A stretch of DNA of 6,434 nucleotides from Clostridiales bacterium. Its GTDB lineage: Bacteria; Bacillota; Clostridia; Caldicoprobacterales; DTU083. The stretch is taken from the NCBI GenBank assembly GCA_012512335.1, contig JAAZEK010000368.1, positions 1 to 6,434 of the forward strand. Reading direction: 5' to 3'. This document shows, in pieces, positions 1 through 5,243 of the stretch (the first letter of the stretch is position 1; every line of letters begins with the position of its first letter). Made by a program: the position numbers and the translations under genes. Below the pieces are notes generated by a model. It was not told the origin of the DNA, did not search any database, and saw only the letters and a program-made list of their open reading frames with translations.

Positions 1-705
1 CAGCAAGATTTTCCCTTTGCCTATTAATAGTATACGCTCGGTAAGCGCTTCAATATCCTGCATATCATGAGTGGTGAGTATAACTGTAGTTCCCCTCCCC
101 TTGTTCAGGGCTTTAATAAAGTTTCGCACAGCGATTTTAGATACCGCATCAAGACCTATTGTCGGCTCGTCCAAAAATAGAATCTTTGGGTTATGTAATA
201 AAGAAGCTGCTATTTCGCAACGCATACGTTGACCAAGGGACAGCTGTCTTGCAGGAGTACGGACAATCTCACAGATATCAAGAAGCTCGATGAGTTCATT
301 TAGGTTTTTTCTGAAGGAAGCGTCATCAACTCTATAAATATCCTTTATCAGCTCGAAGCTGTCAACTACAGGCACATCCCACCAGAGCTGACTTCGTTGT
401 CCGAATACGACTCCTATCTCCTTTACATGGTTTATGCGATCCTTCCATGGAGTTCTTCCATTAATGGTACATTCACCACTATCTGGCGTTAGAATACCGC
501 TCATGATTTTAATGGTACTGCTTTTACCAGCTCCGTTAGGACCAATATATCCTAACATTTCACCATCATTGATTCTAAATGAAACATCATTTAAAGCGTG
601 TATATATGTATAGTCTTTCTTGAACAAGGTTTTTACTGCTTCGCCAAAACCTGCATTTCTTTTAGCGATTTTGAAGGTCTTATTGATACTCTTCAATTCT
701 AACAT
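1..705 (-). CDS. ABC-2-type transporter ATP-binding protein (partial, C-terminus outside window)
   Basis: This is the cytoplasmic ATPase subunit of an exporter of the uncharacterised COG4586 type, which normally pairs with two ABC-2-family membrane proteins. The first 235 codons are present and the frame is open at base 1; the family is usually a little over 300 residues, so the C-terminal part is outside the window. Visible motifs are Walker A GPNGAGKSS (55-63), the Q-loop in GVVFGQRSQLWWD (Q103), signature LSLGQR (155-160), Walker B ILFLDE (175-180, catalytic E180) and the switch histidine H213. The GQRSQLWWD segment and the N-terminal insert between the first strand and Walker A are typical of this subgroup. 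The start is ATG at 703-705, preceded by GAGGTGAG about 5-9 nt upstream. Permease genes would be expected to the left on the same strand. The substrate cannot be told. All catalytic motifs are intact. Confidence 0.93.
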   Translation of the reverse strand, partial: MLELKSINKTFKIAKRNAGFGEAVKTLFKKDYTYIHALNDVSFRINDGEMLGYIGPNGAGKSSTIKIMSGILTPDSGECTINGRTPWKDRINHVKEIGVVFGQRSQLWWDVPVVDSFELIKDIYRVDDASFRKNLNELIELLDICEIVRTPARQLSLGQRMRCEIAASLLHNPKILFLDEPTIGLDAVSKIAVRNFIKALNKGRGTTVILTTHDMQDIEALTERILLIGKGKILL

Positions 706-728
706 TACACTCACCTCGCATAAGGTGT

Positions 729-757
729 AGTATATCAGAAACAGCTAACCAAAACAA
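729..757 (-). promoter_or_regulatory. Promoter for the ABC ATPase gene
   Basis: On the minus strand, TTGTTT (752-757) and TATACT (729-734) are separated by exactly 17 nt. They lie about 25 nt upstream of the ABC start codon. The -10 matches consensus at 5 of 6 positions and the -35 at 3 of 6. The -35 lies in sequence that probably derives from the decayed radical SAM relic. Prediction by eye only. Confidence 0.5.
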
Positions 758-765
758 TCATTTTT

Positions 766-817
766 TTACCTCTGCTTCAAAACAATAGTTAAGTATTCCA
801 CGCAGATTTCCCTATGT
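766..817 (-). pseudogene. Relic of a second spore-photoproduct-lyase-like radical SAM gene
   Basis: These 52 bases match 3055-3106, inside the intact radical SAM gene, at 44 of 52 positions without gaps. In the matching frame the fragment still reads NLRGILNYCFEAEVK, identical to residues 184-198 of the intact protein. The six differences inside that stretch (773, 782, 785, 788, 791, 800) all fall on third codon positions and are silent. The two remaining differences change an E codon to G and a GAG codon to TAG. After the fragment the frame hits TGA, and similarity may continue weakly to about 748 with a 2-nt deletion. The silent changes indicate that the copy diverged while functional and decayed afterwards. 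It lies just downstream of the broken toxin gene. No other part of the gene is recognisable. Confidence 0.8.
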
Positions 818-862
818 GTAGATATTCAACTTCGACTTCTATTCATTACAACATCCCTAAAA

Positions 863-1300
863 TCATAAATTTTCTACCAAAAGTCCTTCAATACCTTTTT
901 TATTACATATATCATTTAGTTTGATATCGTTTGTGATAAAAAAGTCTACATTCATAATTATTCCTGTTGCTAGAATTATTGCATCAGGTGTCTTAATGCT
1001 ATGTTATGCACGCAAACCCGCTGATATGTCTGCTATTTTATAATCAACGTCTATAATAGAAAGGTTCGGGTAATTTGCTAATAATAATTTATATCTATTC
1101 TCTAAAAAGATGTTATTCGCCTTTTTGGGTTTTACTAATATCTCCATATAAGATATTACCGACATAATGGCATTACAGTTTCCATCTTGTATATCTATAA
1201 ACAGTTTTTCTAACTTTTTTGAATAACTCGGACTATCCTCAAAGTAATATATGAAGCAATTAGTATCTAATAATATACTCTTTCCATCGTTTATTCCCAT
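863..1300 (-). pseudogene. vapC: VapC-like PIN-domain toxin, interrupted by one in-frame stop
   Basis: VapC toxins are Mg2+-dependent PIN-domain RNases, often cutting tRNA or rRNA, and are neutralised by VapB. The frame from ATG at 1300 reads LLDTNCFIYYFE (acidic D12) and SYMEILVKP (E53), then meets TAA at codon 99 (1004-1006). The same frame continues for 46 more sense codons with clear PIN features: TPDAIILATG (D106) and FITND (D125). It ends at TGA 863-865, giving a normal family length of 145 codons. One base change (for example AAA to TAA) explains the break. The 98-residue product lacks two of the four acidic metal ligands and should be inactive. The gene overlaps the antitoxin by 10 bp, and its ribosome-binding site GAGGAAAG lies in the antitoxin's EEER codons. 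Recent loss is likely because no second lesion is visible; a sequencing error or readthrough are alternatives. Confidence 0.85.
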
Positions 1301-1533
1301 GATTGTCTTTCCTCTTCTATATAGGTATTAACATCTGTCCCATGCCATAGCTCTTTGCCCAGACCTTTCATAGCTTTTGCAAAATTGTCAGGTTTCTCCA
1401 TCAGTAAGATTTGACAGGTGACCTCGTCATATAACCAGATTATATCAGCACCTGGCCTTAGGTTGGCCTTTTTCAATATCTCTTTTGGGATTTTAATACT
1501 CATATCTTCATTAAGTCTGGATATAAAATTCAT
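1291..1533 (-). CDS. vapB: VapB-like antitoxin, AbrB/MazE (SpoVT-AbrB) fold
   Basis: This 80-residue protein is a DNA-binding antitoxin that should bind and inhibit the PIN toxin encoded next to it and repress its own promoter. The N-terminal swapped-hairpin AbrB domain is seen as SIKIPKEILKKANLRPGADI (about residues 12-31). The C-terminal toxin-binding tail has the family pattern KPDNFAKAMKGLGKELW...YIEEERQSW (about 47-79). ATG at 1533 is preferred: AGGAAGG lies 11 nt upstream, and the predicted transcription start falls around 1569. The upstream in-frame ATG at 1560 would have almost no leader and a badly spaced SD. Its stop overlaps the toxin start (ATGGGAATAA), indicating translational coupling. 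The antitoxin is intact although the toxin frame is broken, the usual direction of TA decay. The family call is firm; the exact DNA target is unknown. Confidence 0.88.
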   Translation of the reverse strand: MNFISRLNEDMSIKIPKEILKKANLRPGADIIWLYDEVTCQILLMEKPDNFAKAMKGLGKELWHGTDVNTYIEEERQSWE

Positions 1534-1575
1534 CAACAACACATCCTTCCTACTAATCATACCCTTGGTAAAATC

Positions 1576-1603
1576 ATTATAACATATCCATGAAATAAAC
1601 CAA
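1576..1603 (-). promoter_or_regulatory. Promoter of the vapBC operon (extended -10)
   Basis: On the minus strand a perfect TATAAT (1576-1581) is preceded by TG plus one base, forming an extended -10 (to 1584). A weak -35, TTGGTT (1598-1603), lies 16 nt upstream. Transcription would start near 1569, which supports the antitoxin start at 1533 rather than 1560. No convincing operator palindrome was found, although AbrB-type antitoxins usually autorepress. Confidence 0.6.
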
Positions 1604-1613
1604 CTTCAACATC

Positions 1614-1745
1614 TCACGATCCTGTTGGCTTGTAATGCCTTATGCCAATTCTAGAATATAAGAAAATTATATCCTTGCCACCTCCCATGGAAAAGCCACT
1701 TTCAAACAGAGCATTGCAGAAATCGGAAAAGTTACGAATTGTTAT
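1614..1745 (-). pseudogene. Unrecognised 43-residue coding fragment without a start
   Basis: Between the DUF1848 stop and the vapB promoter the minus strand has an open frame that begins right after a TAG. It reads ITIRNFSDFCNALFESGFS, then MGGGKDIIFLYSRIGIRHY, then KPTGS before TGA at 1614-1616. Its composition is protein-like, with an amphipathic stretch followed by MGGGKD, but there is no start codon or SD at its 5' end. A second frame just upstream reads EEIGELDNNS before a stop and could be the earlier part, displaced by a frameshift. I do not recognise the family. It is probably the remains of a small gene; a chance open frame cannot be excluded. Confidence 0.35.
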
Positions 1746-1775
1746 CTAGCTCGCCTATCTCTTCTTTTGATTAAT

Positions 1776-2729
1776 TTAGTGTTTTAGTTCCCATTCAGAC
1801 CTGAATATAGAATGCAAATCACAATTCTTGTGTGTCTTAAGGGTTCTCATAGCTATTTTTTCATCACTGCCTATATCACCTATTAATAATTCACCGTAAG
1901 GATTATGTCTCTTACAATTGTTTATTACAGATATATCACTATAATTAGCATAACAATATACACATCCATTCTTGCAGGTGTTATATGACCCTATATCGAT
2001 ACTTTCATAACATCCACAGGAATCACGCTGGTTTTTGTCTCTTTTTATATCAAGGCTACATCCACAGATACTCTCTAAAAGATATTTATCTATGCAATTA
2101 GCTTGTTCTATACCACATTTGTGCAGGATTGAATTTTCACTACATGCTTTAACTATAATATTAAAGTCATTCGCTATAGATGAGAACATTTTACCAACCT
2201 CAATCATCTCATCCTCTCTGATTTCTCTCAAAATATTAGTTTTTAGTTTGGGATATAAATCAACAAAACTTATGGTGCACTGTCTTGTATACCCAGCTAG
2301 CATGCTGGAAAGCTTTGAAAACTGTTCCTTATGATATGCAAAGTCAAACTTATCGTTTAGTATAATTGGATCATAACGCCACAAAACCCTATCCTTTCCT
2401 ATCTTTTCACTCAAGTCACAAAAGGTATTTATTATCTCTTCTTTATCCCTCAGTCTCATTTCTACAGATCTGTCATATGGGGTCAAAGTAAATTGAAAAT
2501 AATACTTGTAGCCCAGCTCATCTATAAAATCAAGTTTGTCCAGCATATTTAGGGGATCCTTTGTCCAAAACACAATACATTCAACAATGTCGGGCGATAG
2601 TTCTATTTTGCTAATCTGAGCATGATTCATGGGATTTCGTGTTAACACAAAACCTGATTGTAAGCGGTTTACAAACCACTCAGAGTAATATGCTGGAATA
2701 TCCGTTCTTCTTGAAACACTTAAAATCAT
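1776..2729 (-). CDS. DUF1848 family protein with C-terminal CxxxCxxC cluster
   Basis: This 317-residue protein is full length for DUF1848 (roughly 300 residues), a family of unknown function. It starts with the family signature SVSRRTDIPAYY and contains CIVFWTKDPLNML (51-63), FQFTLTPYD (78-86) and VLWRYDPIIL (115-124). The C-terminal third is rich in cysteines: C196, C205, C212, C222, C224, C238, C240, then NTCKNGCVYCYAN with C252/C256/C259, and C272. The CxxxCxxC spacing is that of a radical SAM iron-sulfur site, but placed at the C-terminus. The middle resembles the neighbouring radical SAM protein strand by strand, so an SPL-like half barrel is inferred. It lies 53 bp behind that gene on the same strand, presumably in one operon. 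ATG at 2729 is favoured because it begins the conserved MILSVSRRTDIP; GAGGAAAGG lies upstream, before a three-codon MTL ORF whose TGA overlaps this ATG. Confidence 0.9.
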   Translation of the reverse strand: MILSVSRRTDIPAYYSEWFVNRLQSGFVLTRNPMNHAQISKIELSPDIVECIVFWTKDPLNMLDKLDFIDELGYKYYFQFTLTPYDRSVEMRLRDKEEIINTFCDLSEKIGKDRVLWRYDPIILNDKFDFAYHKEQFSKLSSMLAGYTRQCTISFVDLYPKLKTNILREIREDEMIEVGKMFSSIANDFNIIVKACSENSILHKCGIEQANCIDKYLLESICGCSLDIKRDKNQRDSCGCYESIDIGSYNTCKNGCVYCYANYSDISVINNCKRHNPYGELLIGDIGSDEKIAMRTLKTHKNCDLHSIFRSEWELKH

Positions 2730-2734
2730 AATGT

Positions 2735-2779
2735 CATGATAGCCTTTCCTCTTCTATATAAATATTACCATATGTGTCC
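2735..2779 (-). pseudogene. Relic of the 3' end of a vapB-like antitoxin gene, now the DUF1848 translation start region
   Basis: Bases 2735-2771 match 1298-1334, the end of the intact antitoxin gene, at 32 of 37 positions, and the match resumes after a 2-nt indel (TGTCC). In the corresponding frame the relic reads VNIYIEEERLS and then TGA, against VNTYIEEERQSWE in the intact protein. The purine run encoding EEER, which serves as SD for the toxin in the intact locus, serves here as the likely SD for DUF1848. The relic begins directly after the radical SAM stop codon. Confidence 0.65.
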
Positions 2780-2782
2780 TAC

Positions 2783-3646
2783 TTAAAACAGGCTCAGTTG
2801 CATACTTTGTTCGGGAAAGTCATGCAGGTATTCGAAAATATTACTGATATTGCTCATTGTACTATAAATCTTACATTCATCATGAAATATATCCATCAAA
2901 TGCCTGTGATTATCGCTTATAACCTCATAGGAATAACCGTACTTACGATGATACTTTTCTCTCATTCCTGGAAAGTGTTCATCTAGCTTTTGGTAAAAAT
3001 ATTCCCTATCTCCCTCCCGCAACGTTACTCCAATTCCAAAACAGATAATGCCCTTTACCTCCGCTTCAAAGCAGTAATTCAGTATTCCTCGCAGATTTTC
3101 CTCTGTATCGTTAATAAACGGTAGTAATGGAGTTAGCCAAACCACTGTGGGAATGTCGTTGTCGCGCAGAATCTTTAATGTTTCAAAACGTTCTTTCGTT
3201 GTAGAAACATTAGGCTCGAGAATTTTGCATAGATTCTCATCGTATGTAGTAAGAGTCATCTGTACAACTGATTTAGATTTCATATTTATGCTTTTCAGCA
3301 GATCAAGGTCACGTAATACACGATTTGATTTAGTTATTAATGTTATACCAAAACCGTATCTATCTATGATTTCGAGGCATTCACGCATCAACCCAAGCTG
3401 TTCTTCGCAATGCATATATGGATCGCACATAGATCCTGTGCCAATCATACATTTATTACGTTTTCTACGTAGAGCATCCTCCAGCAATGCGGGTGCATTT
3501 TGTTTAACCTGTATATCTTCAAAATCATGTTTAATCTGATAACAGACGGACCTACTGTCGCAGTAAATACAACCATGGGTACACCCACGATATATGTTCA
3601 TTCCGTTTTTAGCGGAAAGTATTCCTTTAGCATCTACAAAGTGCAT
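2783..3646 (-). CDS. Radical SAM protein, spore-photoproduct-lyase-like (COG1533/SplB-type)
   Basis: This 287-residue cytoplasmic enzyme should bind a [4Fe-4S] cluster and cleave S-adenosylmethionine to a 5'-deoxyadenosyl radical. The cluster ligands are C22, C26 and C29 in YRGCTHGCIYCDSRS. Further SPL-like motifs are MIGTGSMCDPYMHCE (67-81), LITKSNRVLRDLDLL (104-118), QMTLTTYDENLCKILEPN (129-146) and WLTPLLPFIND (170-180), and the tail MQLSLF is common in this group. The group is often labelled DNA repair photolyase, but its members are shorter than true spore photoproduct lyase and their substrate is unproven, so repair of thymine lesions should not be assumed. The ATG at 3646 fits the family N-terminus. 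A three-base AGG lies 8 nt upstream, and a stronger GGGGAGG is about 20 nt upstream. It is the first gene of a probable operon with DUF1848, behind an SOS-box-like promoter. Confidence 0.92.
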   Translation of the reverse strand: MHFVDAKGILSAKNGMNIYRGCTHGCIYCDSRSVCYQIKHDFEDIQVKQNAPALLEDALRRKRNKCMIGTGSMCDPYMHCEEQLGLMRECLEIIDRYGFGITLITKSNRVLRDLDLLKSINMKSKSVVQMTLTTYDENLCKILEPNVSTTKERFETLKILRDNDIPTVVWLTPLLPFINDTEENLRGILNYCFEAEVKGIICFGIGVTLREGDREYFYQKLDEHFPGMREKYHRKYGYSYEVISDNHRHLMDIFHDECKIYSTMSNISNIFEYLHDFPEQSMQLSLF

Positions 3647-3744
3647 GATTATAACCTAATCTCAACCTCCCCACACCAAGTCAATTTTCACCAGTAATTT
3701 AAGTAACTACCGCTGTAATTTCGCTATTTAGATTACATACTAAT

Positions 3745-3773
3745 ATTATATCAGATTGTGATTGCTAGAACAA
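3745..3773 (-). promoter_or_regulatory. Promoter of the radical SAM-DUF1848 operon
   Basis: On the minus strand TTGTTC (3768-3773) and a perfect TATAAT (3745-3750) are separated by exactly 17 nt. Transcription would start near 3738, giving a leader of about 92 nt. The -35 element lies inside the GAAC-N4-GTTC palindrome, so a bound repressor would block RNA polymerase. Confidence 0.65.
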
Positions 3774-3867
3774 GTGTTCTTTTTAGGCTTTTCTCAATCT
3801 TTTCATAGCCTTTATGAGTTGTATTTTCACCAAGATCCACTTTTATGTAATTATTGACTGAGAGTTG
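3751..3867 (-). other. Short open frame of uncertain coding status under the SOS-like promoter
   Basis: The minus strand is open for 38 codons after a TAG at 3868-3870. It includes VDLGENTTHKGYEKIEKSLK, a lysine- and glutamate-rich, helix-like segment that looks protein-coding, and ends at a TGA next to the -10 box of the radical SAM promoter. The only possible start is a GTG without an SD. It may be the eroded 3' end of a lost gene to the right. I do not recognise it, and chance is possible. Confidence 0.25.
3767..3780. promoter_or_regulatory. Candidate LexA/SOS box
   Basis: AGAACAAGTGTTCT is a perfect 6-2-6 palindrome. Its core GAAC-AAGT-GTTC fits the Gram-positive LexA (DinR) operator pattern GAAC-N4-GTTC, including purine-N-purine-pyrimidine in the middle; the outer bases are A/T rather than the C/G of the Bacillus consensus. 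It covers the -35 of the leftward promoter. I saw no other GAAC-N4-GTTC in the window. LexA control is inferred from the motif and its position. Confidence 0.6.
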
Positions 3868-3903
3868 CTATTGAGTTTTATATGTGCTACACTTACATAT
3901 AAT
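3854..3903 (+). promoter_or_regulatory. Probable promoter for the leader ORF and methyltransferase operon
   Basis: A perfect TATAAT lies at 3898-3903, 23 nt before the leader start, but no -35 sits at 16-18 nt (the nearest, TTGAGT at 3871-3876, is 21 nt away). An alternative is TTGACT (3854-3859) with TTATAT (3878-3883) and an 18-nt spacer. One of the two probably starts transcription of the leader; which one is unclear. Confidence 0.45.
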
Positions 3904-3926
3904 TCTAACGAAAGGGGCTAATTACT

Positions 3927-4028
3927 GTGTTGACAATGGTTTCCTACAATCCTAATAATAAAAATGTTAAGTCTGATTCCGATTTTTACATAATACAGGC
4001 TTTAGTCCTTTATGATTTTTTAAGGTGA
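3927..4028 (+). CDS. Putative leader peptide (33 codons) of an attenuator
   Basis: The open frame starts at GTG 3927, 9 nt after AAAGGGG (3911-3917), and ends with TGA at 4026-4028. It contains MVSYNPNNKNVKSDSDFYII and then QALVLYDFLR. An internal ATG at 3936 would give 30 residues. It has a good SD, lies between a promoter and an intrinsic terminator, and precedes a methyltransferase gene. This is the layout of regulatory leader peptides ahead of ribosome-related resistance genes in Firmicutes, where drug-stalled ribosomes on the leader prevent termination. The terminal codons (TAAGGT, 4021-4026) are complementary to ACCTTA in the 3' arm of the terminator (4082-4087), and a small hairpin (4028-4033 with 4039-4044) starts on the last base of the stop. 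No match to a named leader is claimed. Confidence 0.5.
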   Translation: MLTMVSYNPNNKNVKSDSDFYIIQALVLYDFLR

Positions 4029-4060
4029 TGTAGCGCATCTACATACTTACTAAAACCATT

Positions 4061-4104
4061 AAGCGGCTAAGGTGAAGATAAACCTTAGCCGCTTTTAATT
4101 TTAT
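4061..4104 (+). terminator. Intrinsic terminator/attenuator ahead of the methyltransferase
   Basis: AAGCGGCTAAGGT (4061-4073) pairs perfectly with ACCTTAGCCGCTT (4082-4094), a 13-bp stem with an 8-nt loop. It is followed by TTAATTTTAT, a moderate U-tract. It ends only a few bases before the SD of the methyltransferase gene and about 33 nt after the leader ORF. Readthrough is therefore needed for the downstream genes if their only promoter lies upstream. Confidence 0.78.
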
Positions 4105-4122
4105 CTAAGGGAGGAAGTTGTG

Positions 4123-4929
4123 ATGGTAGATACAATCAAGACAGTAGGGGATTATTACGATACCGCTGTTGAATCAGAGTGGAGCCGTATTGAGGGAAAG
4201 CCTGAGTTTATCTTAACCTGTCGGTATATTGACCGTTATGTCAAGTCAGGAGATAGGATTCTTGATATCGGTAGCGGCCCGGGTAGATACTCGCTCTATC
4301 TTGCTGAAAAAGGCTGCGATGTTACGTTGTTGGATTTATCCTATGCCAATCTTGCTTTTGCAAAAGAACGCTCAAAAGAAAAAGGATTGGCGATAGAAGC
4401 TGTTTGTGGTGATGCATGTGTAGCAGACACATTAGTCAACGGGCAATTTGACCATGTACTTCTGATGGGACCTCTATATCATTTGCCGGAAGAAACCGAC
4501 AGAATTAAAGCCGTAAACGCTGCACTTAACCTACTTTCATCTGGCGGTATGATATTCATATCCTTCATTTCCGCACACGCAGGAATGATATATTTAATGA
4601 AAAATGCTCCTGAAGTGTTGGCATCAACACCGAAAGAAACCGAATTTATGAACCTTGTCATCGATGATAAGCCTTTTTCGGGAACTGGCTTTACTGCAAA
4701 CTATTTTGCTAGACAAAAAGATATTTTGCCGTTCATGGAAAAGTTCCCGCTTGATAAACTTCACCTATTCGGACAGGAAAGTTTGCTTGCTCCATGTGAA
4801 CACAATATTATTTCACAACCTAAAGAAGTATATGAGCGCTGGCTTTATCTTGCTGAAGCGTTATGCGAACGAGATGAGTTCCTTAGTTGGTCAGAACATT
4901 TGATGTATGTTGGGAGGAAAAGGCAATGA
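4123..4929 (+). CDS. Class I SAM-dependent methyltransferase
   Basis: This 268-residue protein has the Rossmann methyltransferase fold. Motif I is ILDIGSGPG (46-54) for SAM binding, the acidic end of strand 2 is D71 in VTLLDLSYAN, GDA is at 96-98, and FDHVLLMGPLYHLPEE (109-124) is motif IV/V-like. The C-terminal half carries the substrate-specific part and ends EHLMYVGRK. It belongs to the broad UbiE/type 11 methyltransferase superfamily; the substrate cannot be read from sequence. The SD GGAGG (4110-4114) is 8 nt before ATG 4123, better than the 5 nt for the adjacent GTG at 4120. The stop overlaps the GNAT start (ATGA), so the two are translationally coupled. The attenuator upstream suggests induction by a translation inhibitor and hence a resistance-like role, but this is inference. 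Confidence 0.9.
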   Translation: MVDTIKTVGDYYDTAVESEWSRIEGKPEFILTCRYIDRYVKSGDRILDIGSGPGRYSLYLAEKGCDVTLLDLSYANLAFAKERSKEKGLAIEAVCGDACVADTLVNGQFDHVLLMGPLYHLPEETDRIKAVNAALNLLSSGGMIFISFISAHAGMIYLMKNAPEVLASTPKETEFMNLVIDDKPFSGTGFTANYFARQKDILPFMEKFPLDKLHLFGQESLLAPCEHNIISQPKEVYERWLYLAEALCERDEFLSWSEHLMYVGRKRQ

Positions 4930-5192
4930 AAACACTCGAAACAGAACGTCTAATATTGCGTAAGTTTACAGAGGACGCCTTTTCTGCCGTTCACAGTTAT
5001 GCAAGCGTGTCGGAAAACACAACTTACATGGTATGGGGGCCGAACACAGAGGAACAAACGCGGGCTTTCATAAATATGGCAATATCTAAGGCTGATGAAA
5101 ACCCCTGCTCCAATTACCAGTATGCCGCTGTACTTAAAGAAACTGGTGAACTGATTGGGGCGTGTAATCTTGCTCTAAGGCAGCTACTTTAG
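4926..5192 (+). pseudogene. Truncated RimJ/RimL-type GNAT acetyltransferase
   Basis: The N-terminal half of a GNAT N-acetyltransferase is present. It has the typical opening ETERLILRKF (5-14), a conserved middle MVWGPNTEEQTRAFI (35-49) and the strand 4 region YAAVLKETGELIGACNLAL (66-84). After L84 the reading changes to RQLL and a stop, giving 88 residues against about 170-180 in the family. The acetyl-CoA pyrophosphate-binding segment (Q/RxxGxG/A) and the C-terminal helices are missing, and no remaining GNAT sequence was found in any frame up to the Fic gene. The break (about 5177) coincides with the start of the Fic promoter region, suggesting deletion or recombination there. The product is unlikely to be active. 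It begins at ATG 4926 in a 4-bp overlap with the methyltransferase, with GGGAGGAAAAGG upstream. Confidence 0.8.
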
Positions 5193-5214
5193 TGCATATC
5201 AGGTCAAATTCCAC

Positions 5215-5243
5215 TTGCGTCAGCATTACTTATACGGTATAAT
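5215..5243 (+). promoter_or_regulatory. Promoter of the Fic gene
   Basis: TTGCGT (5215-5220) and a perfect TATAAT (5238-5243) are separated by exactly 17 nt, ending 31 nt before the GTG start. It lies just after the broken GNAT gene, so the Fic gene can be transcribed independently of the methyltransferase operon. Confidence 0.65.

Noticed and set aside
1004..1006. Programmed readthrough of the TAA in vapC
   Set aside because: TAA is the least leaky stop and no stimulating structure or slippery sequence is visible; decay or sequencing error is simpler.
1534..1560. Antitoxin start at ATG 1560 (nine extra residues)
   Set aside because: The predicted transcription start is near 1569 and AAGG sits only about 3 nt before this ATG, while AGGAAGG is well placed for ATG 1533.
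1625..1648. TTGGC...GCCAA inverted repeat as a terminator
   Set aside because: Only 5 bp with a 14-nt loop and no T-run after it on either strand.
2774..3697. Plus-strand open frames at 2774-2986, 3147-3539 and 3500-3697
   Set aside because: They are antisense to the radical SAM gene, whose protein is clearly conserved, and have no recognisable products.
3767..3790. Palindrome followed by T-run read as a plus-strand terminator
   Set aside because: The stem would be 6 bp with a 2-nt loop, which cannot fold well, and no plus-strand gene ends before it; a protein-binding site fits better.
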